From Granulosicoccus sp036478595 (GTDB taxonomy: Bacteria; Pseudomonadota; Gammaproteobacteria; Granulosicoccales; Granulosicoccaceae), in assembly GCA_036478595.1 (NCBI GenBank), contig JAZGEF010000003.1, positions 124,001 through 188,000 of the forward strand: a DNA stretch of 64,000 nucleotides, read 5' to 3'. The notes under the pieces are model-generated. The model was not told the DNA's origin. It saw nothing but the letters and a program-made list of their open reading frames with translations, and ran no database searches. The position numbers and the translations under genes are program-made. Below, piece after piece: positions 7,409 through 16,656 of the stretch; position 1 is the first letter of the stretch; each line of letters begins with the position of its first letter.

Positions 7409-9235
7409 CTAGAATTCATCATAGGGGTTGACCAGCTTATCACCTAGTTTAACGGCAGGCACTTGGATAGCGCCCAATGGCACGATTCCTTTTCTAGCCG
7501 ATTCCATTAGTGAGTCGATATTTTCGGCACTTGCATTGATCCAGTTTTCTGGAGAATTATAACTGTATGAATTAGTCAGATATTTAAACGAACCCTCACC
7601 CTGTACTACCCAACGCAAAATCATTTCAGTTTTGGATTGACGCATGATAAATAGATACTCGCTATTCCAGTCAGCGAAAGCATCAGCTTCAACCAATACG
7701 CATTGCACGCCGGGCAATGGGCAACGACGCCAGCCACCAAGCTCTGTTTGCTCCTGTGACCAATTTTCGATTTGCTGCCGTTGCTGAACGTCTACCAAAC
7801 CGACTGGCGCAAGATGCACGATTTCAACGGCGGCCTCCAGCCTCTTTATTGACTCTTGCATCTCTACGCTATCTCGATCATTTTTATACTCCCACTGCGT
7901 TGAGTAGCTATCAAGCTTTGTTAAGCGCGTTTTTAAAGGAGCAGTTTGGCTCTGCGACATTTGCCTGAGCGCGTCAAGTGCCTGAGCGCCAGGCAATCCA
8001 GCTTCAAATTTCAACCAACCTATATCGAGCTTCTCTGCAGATACACTTCCACTCTCAAAGCGTGCAAGTTGATTTTTTGCTGCGATTGCCTGTGGCAACA
8101 GCAACGGTGTTTGCAATAAAATTGCCACGATGCTGCAAATAAAAATCATCACGATATTGGTTTGTTGAACAACTCCAGAGAGGTTGCGCGAAAAAGCGGC
8201 TGCCAAGTAACCAACGGTATAAGCTGCTGCTAATGCTAAAGCAGCAACTGCCAGAACACGCTGGTCAGTAAAGCCGTGTTGAACAACCCGTTGCCACATG
8301 GCCCAGATCGCGAGAACACACAGAGCCGCCATCAAAAACGCCAATACCCGACACAACAGGCTTAGCCAACGGCTTTCAATTTTTTTGCTGTCACCCACAG
8401 CGGCAGAACACAAGGTTAATGACAACGCTAGAGAGGTCAGCATCACACCAGTCACGCTGAGATCATCTGTAAAAGTATCTAGCCCGTTGACACCGCTAAC
8501 AACAACAAACGCACCCGTTACCAGCACAAAAACAGGCAGCAATGCCCGCATTAAGCTAATGATTAAATAACGTACGCCATTGATGATGCCGTCTCGAGTA
8601 CGACAGATACCAATACCCAATGCATACGCGCCAGCAAACACCACGATGCGCACATCAGTGCGCCAGATCCACTTATCTATCTCAATACCGATCAATTGAA
8701 ACAAAGCCGAGCTCAAGGCCAGAATCGCGTACACCGCTAGCGCAAAAAACAAAGCTACCAAGGCCGACACAACTTGATTCCAACTAAACTTGAACAAGCT
8801 AGGGTAATCATTAGCCGGTAAGCCAGAAACCCGAGTACGATAAAAAGGCAATACTGCAGCTGATATTACAATAGTGCAGAACATTGAGACGGCGATAAAA
8901 AATGCATCAACTTTATCCTCATGATTCATACCCAGTTGCACGCCATACCAATATGCCAACAACGAACACCCAAGCGCCAGCACAACAGCGGTTATCAATG
9001 CAGCCAGACGATGACGGTGAGTCGTGATTAGAAAATGTGCAGTAGGTGCAGTAACAACAAACCAGAACAACGGGATCCTGAGCGAAAAATCAATACCGGA
9101 TAGCTGATCTATTAGCAGATAAAACGCACAACCTTGCAATATGCCGGGTACTAAAAACCAACAAACAAGCTCAAACGGTGTGCGAGCTGCAGATTCGTCA
9201 GTTACATCCGTGCGGGAATTTAGTGCGTCATTCAC
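7409..9235 (-). CDS. DUF4153 polytopic membrane protein
   Basis: 608 residues. The first 400 contain about twelve hydrophobic segments. The C-terminal 200 residues are soluble and probably extracytoplasmic or cytoplasmic depending on topology. The block with FYRTR, NDYPSLFKFSWNQ and a following long helix matches the DUF4153 family, whose function is not established. The GTG at 9235 is the longest start but has no convincing ribosome binding site, so the true start could be a little downstream. It stands alone, convergent with the methyltransferase. The 269 bases upstream (9236-9504) hold no gene. Confidence 0.7.
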   Translation of the reverse strand: MNDALNSRTDVTDESAARTPFELVCWFLVPGILQGCAFYLLIDQLSGIDFSLRIPLFWFVVTAPTAHFLITTHRHRLAALITAVVLALGCSLLAYWYGVQLGMNHEDKVDAFFIAVSMFCTIVISAAVLPFYRTRVSGLPANDYPSLFKFSWNQVVSALVALFFALAVYAILALSSALFQLIGIEIDKWIWRTDVRIVVFAGAYALGIGICRTRDGIINGVRYLIISLMRALLPVFVLVTGAFVVVSGVNGLDTFTDDLSVTGVMLTSLALSLTLCSAAVGDSKKIESRWLSLLCRVLAFLMAALCVLAIWAMWQRVVQHGFTDQRVLAVAALALAAAYTVGYLAAAFSRNLSGVVQQTNIVMIFICSIVAILLQTPLLLPQAIAAKNQLARFESGSVSAEKLDIGWLKFEAGLPGAQALDALRQMSQSQTAPLKTRLTKLDSYSTQWEYKNDRDSVEMQESIKRLEAAVEIVHLAPVGLVDVQQRQQIENWSQEQTELGGWRRCPLPGVQCVLVEADAFADWNSEYLFIMRQSKTEMILRWVVQGEGSFKYLTNSYSYNSPENWINASAENIDSLMESARKGIVPLGAIQVPAVKLGDKLVNPYDEF

Positions 9236-9504
9236 GAAAGCGTCGATGCCTATCGGTGGAGGCTCATTGTGGCACGATCTGCTAATACAGACATTAATTT
9301 GCGAAAAATGCGCGAACTCTGGTGGCCTCTAATTGATCGACATCAAGATTGATCGAATCTGCCAGGCGTAAACTTTTTTTATCGAGTGCACGTTGATTTT
9401 GTGGCGCGCTGACTGGCTTAGTAGGTAAAAAAACCAAAACAAATCTACCTTACACATCTGATCAGCCGTTACTCTTAAACGTCCGCCGTTAAGAGGAAGA
9501 CAGG

Positions 9505-11159
9505 ATGAATACCAAAATGACTTACCGCGCCGGCACCGGCATATGTCGGCCAACAGCGCTTTTGATAACTGTCATCGTATTATCAAGCGTGGCACTCTTT
9601 TCCTGTAGCGGATCGTCGAACTCCGGCTCGACGCCTTTGGACGATACAACGAATCTGCGCAATCTCACGGTATCGTTCGATACGCCGGAGCGGCTACAAC
9701 TGATCGGTACCGCCCTCACCGCGACGGTCACGGCGGGCGCATCCGAACAGCCTATGGACCCTGTAGGGATAGGCTTCGAGTCCACATTGAACCTACCTAA
9801 GGAACAGCAACTGCTGGTGTACGTTGGTGTTCGGCGCGCCGACGATGGGTTGTTACTGGCCGCTGCCAACACCACTGCCAGACTCAGCGAAACCGACACC
9901 ACCATCAGTCTCCCAGAACAACTCTTTGTCTACGACTTCGATCTGGACGGTGACGGCATTGACAATATCATTGAGATCGAGCGCGGCAGTTCACCCACTA
10001 GCCAGAGCCTAGATTTCGATGCTGATGGCCAACCCGATGACATTGATCAGGACGACGATAACGACGGCGTCCCCGACGCGGTAGATGCGTTCCCATTCAA
10101 CAGCCTAGAGTACGAGGATACCGACGACGATGGCATCGGCAACCAAGCCGACCATGACGACGACGACGACGGTGTGGCTGACGAACGCGATGCCTTTCCA
10201 CGGGATGCCAACGAGTTCGTGGACAGCGATAACGACGGTATAGGTGACAACCAAGACACTGACGCCGACGGTAACGGCATTCAAGACGACCAAGAAGACT
10301 CCGACAATGACGGTGTGCCTGATCAGATCGATGCCTTTCCCAACGATCGTTACGAATCAGCCGATGCCGATGGCGATGGCATTGGCGACAATCAAGACGA
10401 TGACGACAACAACAATGGAGTAAAAGATTATCGAGAAGGCTCCCAGATCGTCATTCCCTATGTCGACAACGCCAGCATCGATATCGATGGCGTCTGGAAC
10501 AATTACTACGACTACAACACCTCGAATTACCACGATGAATGGGGCAAGGCTACAGACAATGACTCCTACGGGAACTACCTTTCGCTGGAAAATCTGCTTA
10601 TCGACAACACGGGCAGATGCGATGACGACAACTACTACTCTTGTCGCAACAACTACCTGCATTTTCAGATGTGCACGATGGTGAGTATCTTTACGCCAAG
10701 ATTGCGGTCGAAGGCGAGCAGCTCGAAAACTGGTTCAATGATTCCACAGATGCGTGGCAGGACGACTCAGTCGAGTTGTACTTCGACGTAGGTTACGATC
10801 AACTGGATGCCTATGGAGACGACGATTACCAGCGAATTTTTCGCTTTCGCGATACCGTGGATAACCCGACTGTCGACGGCTTCTACTCCGCCGCTGGCAT
10901 GCAAACGGACTTTGTCACCAGCTATCGACACGAAAACGACAGCACTGATGTGTACCAGCAACTCTACGAGATACGCGTCAAGCTCTCATCGATAGGCCTT
11001 GTGCCCGGAGAAACCTTTGGCCTTGAAATAGCCGCAAACGACGATGACGACGGTGGCGATCGAGACTACAAATGGGGCTGGTGGGCACTGCCCGGCTTTG
11101 ACAATGCCTGGCAACAACCCAGCGTTTTCGGTAAGGCAAAACTGCAACCCATAGACTGA
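9505..11159 (+). pseudogene. Lipoprotein with thrombospondin type 3 repeats and a C-terminal sugar-binding-like domain, interrupted by a frameshift
   Basis: The ATG at 9505 follows AGAGGAAGACAGG. A signal peptide ends in LFSC with the lipid cysteine at residue 34. Residues about 145-315 hold nine Asp-rich calcium-binding motifs of the DxDxDGxxD kind (for example DSDNDGIGD and DSDNDGVPD). The following domain starts SIDIDGVWNN and resembles CBM9/DOMON-like folds. Near 10662-10665 the frame is lost: frame one ends in unrelated residues with a stop at 10789-10791, while the domain continues (DVHDGEYLYAKI) in another frame to the stop at 11159. A missing base in GG at CAG-GAT explains it. Without the break the protein would be about 551 residues. 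No slippery heptamer is visible, so a mutation or sequencing error is likelier than programmed frameshifting. Function is unknown. Confidence 0.75.
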
Positions 11160-11271
11160 GTGATGCGTGTGCAGACAGGATCGGCGGTTCGCAAGTTCGC
11201 CTCATATGATAGTTAATAGAGCTATCAGAATATAAAGTTTAGGGCCTGCGGAGGTTAGCAGTGTATAGAAC

Positions 11272-11493
11272 CTAGGCGGGATCAACAGGGGCGCTTAGCC
11301 GGGCGGCCTACCGTCGCCGACAAGGTCGGCGGTTCGCAGGATCGGCTTCAATTAGAAAGCTGAAGTTTGCGCTGAGATAAAAAGTGGTGGAGCTAGGCGG
11401 GATCGAACGGGGCGGCCACCCGTCGCCTACCTGGTCGGCGGTTCGCAGGATCAGCTTCAATAAGAAAGCTGAAGTTTTCGCTGAGATAAAAAA
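11272..11493. repeat. Two tandem degenerate repeats built from the 3' end of the adjacent tRNA-Ala gene
   Basis: The tRNA 3' end, read on the plus strand as TGGTGGAGCTAGGCGGGATC, recurs at 11385, and a decayed form (CTAGGCGGGATC) recurs at 11272. The spacing is 121 and then 109 bases up to the real tRNA. Each unit also contains GGTCGGCGGTTCG, which is the T-arm sequence in the opposite orientation, and the shared tail AGAAAGCTGAAGTTT, CGCTGAGATAAAAA. The two units are easily aligned, with small indels. A further fragment ATCGGCGGTTCGC lies near 11180. The remainder of 11160-11271 shows nothing recognisable. Confidence 0.8.
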
Positions 11494-11569
11494 TGGTGGA
11501 GCTAGGCGGGATCGAACCGCCGACCTCTTGCGTGCCACGCAAGCGCTCTCCCAGCTGAGCTATAGCCCC
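11494..11569 (-). tRNA. tRNA-Ala (anticodon GGC)
   Basis: A 76-base cloverleaf. Acceptor GGGGCTA pairs with TAGCTCC, including the G3-U70 wobble that marks alanine tRNAs. D stem is GCTC/GAGC; anticodon stem CTTGC/GCAAG with loop GTGGCAC (GGC anticodon, codon GCC); T stem GGCGG/CCGCC with loop TTCGATC; discriminator A and an encoded CCA end. It lies 40 bases downstream of gltX on the same strand and may share its transcript. Confidence 0.97.
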
Positions 11570-11609
11570 ACAGTTGGGAACCGAAGATTAAAACTCCGGC
11601 GCTAATCTG

Positions 11610-13019
11610 TCAAGCACCAGCGCTGCTCCATTGTGAAATAGCGCGTTCTAGCCGGGTTAAGACCTGTTCCTTGCCAATTAAGGCGAGAGTTTTATCCAGC
11701 GCTGGGGATGACGTATTGCCTGTTAAGGCCACACGCAAAGGCAGGCCTACTTTGCCAAAGCCTATATCCTGCTCAGCAACGCTTGCCTTGACGGCCTCAT
11801 CAATCGCAGTATCCTTCCACTCAGACAAAGCGTTCAGCTTGTCAGCGACATGCTGCAGGATCGCCGGCGTTTCGGGTTTGATTTGTTTTTTCATCGCCTT
11901 TTCATCGTAGTGCTCAGGCGCCTGATAAAACATAGTGGCTACTTGCGCCATCTCTACCATCGTTTTAGCCCGGTCTCGCAATAGATCAGCCACCGCACTC
12001 ACTGCTGGGCCACCATCGATACTGATACCCGCACTTATTAAATACGGTAACAAGGCATTGCCCAAGGCTGCCGCTTCACTTTCTTGAATATAATGTTGGT
12101 TAACCCAATTGAGTTTCTGATTATCAAACACCGCGCCAGAACGATTAACAGCATCTAGCCCAAACAGTTTTATCATCTCTTCACGCGGGAAAATTTCTTG
12201 ATCTTTGTGTGACCAACCCAAGCGCACTAGATAGTTGAGCAAACCTTCAGGAAGATAACCCTCTTTCTTGTATTGCATTACACTCACAGCACCATGTCGT
12301 TTTGACATGCGTTTGCCATCCTCTCCCAATATCATAGGCAGATGCGCGTACACCGGTAACGTTGCACCTAGGGCTGCAAGAATGTTTATTTGCCTTGGCG
12401 TGTTGTTTACATGGTCGTCACCACGTATCACGTGAGTGATTTTCATATCCATATCATCAACAACAACAGTTAGGTTGTATGTTGGCGTGCCATCGCTGCG
12501 CATGATGATCAAATCATCAAGCTCGCTATTCTCAATAACAATTTCGCCTTTAACCGCGTCATCAATTCGCACAGCGCCATCAAGTGGGTTGCGGAAACGC
12601 ACAACGGGTTCGACGCCGGCTGGCGGGCTATCGCTGCGGTCGCGCCAGTAACCGTTGTAACGCGGCTTCTCTTTGGCTTTCATTGCCGCTTCACGCATCT
12701 CATCTAGCTCGGCCGGTGTGCAATAGCAGTGATACGCGTGGCCAGATTCCATTAGCTGATTAACGACTTCGCGATAACGATCAAAACGGTGTGTTTGGAA
12801 AATTGGGCCCTCGTCGTACTCCAGCCCTAGCCATTCCATACCATCAAGGATCGCTTGCACCGATTCATCAGTTGAGCGAGCACGGTCGGTATCTTCAATT
12901 CGTAATATAAACTCCCCACCTTGCTGCCTGGCGAACAGGTAACAAAATAAAGCCGTACGTGCGCCACCTATGTGTAGGTAGCCGGTGGGGCTGGGGGCAA
13001 ATCGGGTTCTGACAGTCAT
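11610..13019 (-). CDS. gltX: Glutamyl-tRNA synthetase
   Basis: 469 residues, the usual length (about 470). It charges tRNA-Glu with glutamate. The class I signature HIGG is at 16-19 within RFAPSPTGYLHIGG, and the KMSKS-type loop appears as RMSKRHG around residue 240. The DDL-IMRSDGTPTYN segment of the catalytic core is also present. I chose the ATG at 13019 (MTVRTRFAPS) since this is where the family starts; an ATG at 13031 is possible, and neither has a strong ribosome binding site. tRNA-Ala follows directly downstream. Confidence 0.95.
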   Translation of the reverse strand: MTVRTRFAPSPTGYLHIGGARTALFCYLFARQQGGEFILRIEDTDRARSTDESVQAILDGMEWLGLEYDEGPIFQTHRFDRYREVVNQLMESGHAYHCYCTPAELDEMREAAMKAKEKPRYNGYWRDRSDSPPAGVEPVVRFRNPLDGAVRIDDAVKGEIVIENSELDDLIIMRSDGTPTYNLTVVVDDMDMKITHVIRGDDHVNNTPRQINILAALGATLPVYAHLPMILGEDGKRMSKRHGAVSVMQYKKEGYLPEGLLNYLVRLGWSHKDQEIFPREEMIKLFGLDAVNRSGAVFDNQKLNWVNQHYIQESEAAALGNALLPYLISAGISIDGGPAVSAVADLLRDRAKTMVEMAQVATMFYQAPEHYDEKAMKKQIKPETPAILQHVADKLNALSEWKDTAIDEAVKASVAEQDIGFGKVGLPLRVALTGNTSSPALDKTLALIGKEQVLTRLERAISQWSSAGA

Positions 13020-13102
13020 TACGTGGCGCATGGATAGAAGATGGGGAATTGTAACAAAGCGCTTACGGTATACTGGGGTTATTACCAATTATCTTGAACC
13101 GC

Positions 13103-13864
13103 ATGTCGGCTGTAAAGACAACAAGCGAACACGCCACCGATCGTGGCACCGAGCACTCCACCCAGTGGGATTCCACCGCGAGCTCAGTGGTTGGCCATGT
13201 GCGCAAGATCAATGAAGATGCTTATCTCGACCTTCGCGAGCAAGGCCTTTGGGTGGTTGCAGACGGCATGGGTGGGCATAGCCGAGGTGACTACGCCAGC
13301 CAGACCATCATCGAACACCTGATCAGTTTTACCTGCGCAGACAATAGTGAAGCCAGCCTTAGTTTACTTCGCGAGCGCTTACATGCAGCCAATCATCATT
13401 GCCGTGAACAAGCCAACGGCCAAATGATGGGCAGCACGGTTGCCGTGCTTTTTTTCCAAGGCGAGCACGGTTATATTTTGTGGGCCGGCGACAGCCGTAT
13501 TTATCGCCTGCGGGATGGCGAATCTACTCAAATAACCGACGACCACAGCTTGGTACAAGAGCTATACCGGCTTGGCGAGCTCACCGCCGAAGAAGCCGAA
13601 ACACACCCATCAGGCAATGTAATCACACGGGCTGTAGGTGTCGCGGACGAGCTCGACCTACAAATTCGACAGCTCACTTTGCAGGCAGGTGATCGTTTTT
13701 TAATTTGTAGTGATGGTTTGTTTAAAGATGTGAACCCCAAAGAATTGTTCGTTAATTTTGAACTGCCCACTGCGCAACATGCACTGGATGAGATGGTTGA
13801 CTTTGCACTGAAGCGCGGTGGTGGTGACAACATTACTGGGATTGTTGTTCAGATTGCTGCTTGA
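13103..13864 (+). CDS. PP2C-family serine/threonine protein phosphatase
   Basis: 253 residues, a single PPM/PP2C domain (Stp1/PppA type). Metal-binding motifs are NED at 37-39, VADGMGGH at 52-59, a central GDSRIYRLRDG, and C-terminal GGGDNITG. It removes phosphate from Ser/Thr of proteins using Mn or Mg. The ATG at 13103 is preferred to an in-frame TTG at 13094; no clear ribosome binding site is seen. No kinase or type VI secretion gene is adjacent, so its partner is unknown. It is divergent from gltX and convergent with clpB. Confidence 0.88.
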   Translation: MSAVKTTSEHATDRGTEHSTQWDSTASSVVGHVRKINEDAYLDLREQGLWVVADGMGGHSRGDYASQTIIEHLISFTCADNSEASLSLLRERLHAANHHCREQANGQMMGSTVAVLFFQGEHGYILWAGDSRIYRLRDGESTQITDDHSLVQELYRLGELTAEEAETHPSGNVITRAVGVADELDLQIRQLTLQAGDRFLICSDGLFKDVNPKELFVNFELPTAQHALDEMVDFALKRGGGDNITGIVVQIAA

Positions 13865-13869
13865 TTGTC

Positions 13870-13940
13870 TTCCCCGCGAAAGCGCACTAGTGCTCGGGAT
13901 AAATACTGGCACGAACAATGGATTTTCGCCTTCGCGGGAA
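13870..13940. repeat. REP-like inverted repeat between convergent genes
   Basis: TTCCCCGCGAAAGCG (13870-13884) and CGCCTTCGCGGGAA (13927-13940) form an imperfect inverted repeat that encloses 42 bases. The right arm continues into TGACA. The core TTCCCGCGAAGGCG resembles dispersed intergenic palindromes found in many proteobacteria. It sits between the stops of the phosphatase and clpB genes and could also end transcription, although no T-run follows. Confidence 0.55.
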
Positions 13941-13970
13941 TGACACAACTACTTTGCGTGAACATCCGCT

Positions 13971-16577
13971 CTAATGCACCACACCACTCAACTGCTCTTC
14001 CTTACTAAACGTCAGCGCCTCACCATCAACACCAATGTAAATCGTATCGCCGGCTTCAAACTTTCCCGCTAAAATATGCTGCGCCAGCTCGTTTTCGACT
14101 TGCTGTTGAATCGCACGCTTTAACGGGCGTGCACCATATACCGGATCAAAACCAGCTTCGCCAATACGGTCAAGCGCTTCATCACTCACTTGCAACGTTA
14201 GCTCGCGGCTCGTTAGCCGTTTTGCCAATTGCTTGATTTGAATTCCACATATCATGCGAATGTTTTCAGCAGATAAAGGTTTGAACACAACTGTTTCATC
14301 TATGCGGTTAATAAACTCAGGCCTGAAATGCTGCCCAACTATATCCATAACAGCCGTTTTCATTGCGTCGTAGTTTTCACCACCGGCAAGTTCTTGTATT
14401 ACGTGGCTACCTAGATTTGATGTCATCACAATTACCGTGTTACGAAAATCTACCGTGCGGCCCTGACCGTCAGTTAAGCGACCATCATCAAGCACTTGCA
14501 ATAAAATATTGAATACATCGGCATGCGCTTTCTCAACCTCATCCAGCAAAATAACTGAATAAGGTTTGCGTCGAATGGCCTCAGTTAAATAACCGCCTTC
14601 CTCGTAACCCACATAGCCTGGAGGCGCGCCGATTAGTCGGGCAACAGAGTGTTTCTCCATAAACTCCGACATATCAATACGTACTAATGCTTCTTTACTA
14701 TCAAACAGAAAAGACGCCAGCGTTTTGGTTAGCTCGGTTTTACCCACACCCGTTGGCCCAAGAAACAAGAAGGAGCCAATTGGCCGGTTTGGATCACCCA
14801 AGCCTGCACGCGAACGCCTGATGGCGTCAGCTACTGCCTCCAGTGCTTCACCCTGCCCAACCACTTGCTTGGCAAGCTCATCTTCCATGCGTAAAAGTTT
14901 CTCTCTTTCACCTTCGAGCATTTTGGTCACGGGGATACCCGTCCATTTGGATACTACTTCTGCGATTTCATCGCTGGTGACTTTATTACGCAGTAGCTGC
15001 ATGTCCTCTTCGTCTGCATCGTCAAGTGCTACGGCAAGCTTTTTTTCAAGCTCAGGGATACTGCCGTACTGCAGCTCAGACATTTTAGTAAGATCACCAA
15101 TTCGCCGCGCAGCTTCTAGTTCAAGCCGTAGTTTTTCCAACGCTTCCTTAATGGTGTTGGCACTTTGCAGCTTGGCTTTCTCGGCATTCCAGATCTCTTC
15201 AAGATCCGCAAACTCTTTTTCAAGTGCCTGTATTCGTCCATCAAGATCAGCCAGGCGACGTTTGGATGCATCATCAGTTTCTTTAGCTAGGGCTTCGCGT
15301 TCAATCTTCAGCCCGATCAATCTGCGCTCGAGCTTGTCTAGCTCTTCTGGTTTGGAATCAATCTCCATACGGATATGCGAAGCCGCTTCATCGATTAAAT
15401 CAATAGCCTTGTCGGGCAGTTGACGGTCACTGATGTAACGATCCGACAACGTAGCGGCAGCCACAATTGCTGGATCAGTAATCTCTACACCGTGGTGTAC
15501 TTCGTACCGTTCTTTTAACCCACGCAGTATCGCAATCGTGTATTCAACGTTTGGCTCATCGACAATGATCTTCTGGAAGCGCCGCTCAAGCGCTGCATCC
15601 TTTTCAACGTACTGGCGATATTCATCCAGCGTAGTGGCACCAATGCAATGCAATTCGCCACGGGCCAGTGCTGGTTTAAGCATGTTGCCGGCATCCATTG
15701 CACCTTCTGCCCCACCGGCTCCCACCATTGTATGAATTTCATCTATGAAAAGAATGATCTGTCCATCTTGCTTGGCGAGGTCACTTAAAACGGCTTTAAG
15801 CCGTTCTTCAAATTCACCACGAAATTTTGCACCCGCAATCAAGGCACCCATATCCAGAGACAGCACGCGTTTATTTTTTATTCCATCAGGCACCTGCCCA
15901 TCAACGATACGTTGCGCAAGGCCTTCAACAATGGCGGTTTTACCTACACCGGGCTCACCTATAATGACGGGGTTGTTTTTTGTCCTGCGTTGTAGCACCT
16001 GGATAGCGCGACGAATTTCATCGTGCCGCCCGATAACCGGGTCGATCTTGCCCTGCTCGGCCCGCTCGGTAAGATCAATCGTGTACTTATCCAGTGCCTG
16101 ACGCTGCTCTTCGGCATTTTGATCCTGGACTGGCTCACTACCATGCACATCTTCGATTGTTTTTTCGATGGCTTGTTTATTGGCGCCAGATTGCGCTAAC
16201 GCTCGGCCCAGTTGATTGTTTTTTTCTTCCAAGGCGGCCAGCACCAAAAGCTCGGTGGATATAAATTGATCGCCTCGCTTTTGTGAGAGCTTGTCGCTTA
16301 GGTTTAATAAACGATTGAGTTCGTTTGATACATGCAGCTGACCACCTCCACCCTGCACTTTAGCGATACCATCTAACTGCTTATTCAAAGCAGCAGTCAA
16401 ACCATTAACATTAACCCCAGCTTGCACCAACACTGGCTTAACACCACCGCCGTCTTGGCTCAGCATGGCCAACATCAAATGAGCAGGCTCAATAAATTGA
16501 TGATCCAAGCCTAAGGCCATGGACTGCGCTTCTTGAAGCGCCAATTGAAATTTGCTTGTTAGTTTGTCCATTCGCAT
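13971..16577 (-). CDS. clpB: ATP-dependent disaggregase ClpB
   Basis: 868 residues, full length. Order of parts: Clp N domain (1-145), AAA1 with Walker A GEPGVGKT (207-214) and the IDEIHT Walker B, the long coiled-coil middle domain (about 400-530), AAA2 with Walker A GPTGVGKT (near 606) and the pore motif GYVGYEEGG, then the ClpB C-terminal domain. With DnaK it pulls proteins out of aggregates. The start MRMDKLT at 16577 matches ClpB openings and has GGAGG eight bases upstream. There is no ClpP-binding loop motif. Expression is expected from the sigma-32 promoter just upstream, independent of pgeF. Confidence 0.97.
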   Translation of the reverse strand: MRMDKLTSKFQLALQEAQSMALGLDHQFIEPAHLMLAMLSQDGGGVKPVLVQAGVNVNGLTAALNKQLDGIAKVQGGGGQLHVSNELNRLLNLSDKLSQKRGDQFISTELLVLAALEEKNNQLGRALAQSGANKQAIEKTIEDVHGSEPVQDQNAEEQRQALDKYTIDLTERAEQGKIDPVIGRHDEIRRAIQVLQRRTKNNPVIIGEPGVGKTAIVEGLAQRIVDGQVPDGIKNKRVLSLDMGALIAGAKFRGEFEERLKAVLSDLAKQDGQIILFIDEIHTMVGAGGAEGAMDAGNMLKPALARGELHCIGATTLDEYRQYVEKDAALERRFQKIIVDEPNVEYTIAILRGLKERYEVHHGVEITDPAIVAAATLSDRYISDRQLPDKAIDLIDEAASHIRMEIDSKPEELDKLERRLIGLKIEREALAKETDDASKRRLADLDGRIQALEKEFADLEEIWNAEKAKLQSANTIKEALEKLRLELEAARRIGDLTKMSELQYGSIPELEKKLAVALDDADEEDMQLLRNKVTSDEIAEVVSKWTGIPVTKMLEGEREKLLRMEDELAKQVVGQGEALEAVADAIRRSRAGLGDPNRPIGSFLFLGPTGVGKTELTKTLASFLFDSKEALVRIDMSEFMEKHSVARLIGAPPGYVGYEEGGYLTEAIRRKPYSVILLDEVEKAHADVFNILLQVLDDGRLTDGQGRTVDFRNTVIVMTSNLGSHVIQELAGGENYDAMKTAVMDIVGQHFRPEFINRIDETVVFKPLSAENIRMICGIQIKQLAKRLTSRELTLQVSDEALDRIGEAGFDPVYGARPLKRAIQQQVENELAQHILAGKFEAGDTIYIGVDGEALTFSKEEQLSGVVH

Positions 16578-16628
16578 GCTGATGGCCTCCGCAGAGCGTT
16601 AAGTTTTGATGAACCTTCAATGTCATTA

Positions 16629-16656
16629 TGATGGAGTGTTTCAGGCTTAATTCAAG
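16629..16656 (-). promoter_or_regulatory. Sigma-32 (RpoH) promoter of clpB
   Basis: Minus strand: CTTGAAT (16656-16650), 13 bases, CTCCATCA (16636-16629). Spacing and the CTCCAT form of the -10 are the same as in the ibpA promoter of this window. It overlaps the last codons and stop of pgeF. Confidence 0.75.

Noticed and set aside
10047..10293. Minus-strand open frames opposite the thrombospondin repeats
   Set aside because: They are mirror images of GAC/GAT-rich repeats (Val/Ser-rich nonsense) with no start signal.
10655..10670. Programmed -1 frameshift in the lipoprotein gene
   Set aside because: There is no X-XXY-YYZ slippery heptamer in the zero frame at the junction; a lost G explains it more simply.
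11385..11493. A second tRNA-Ala gene or pseudogene
   Set aside because: Only the 3' end and T-arm pieces are present; no acceptor 5' strand, D-arm or anticodon arm can be formed.
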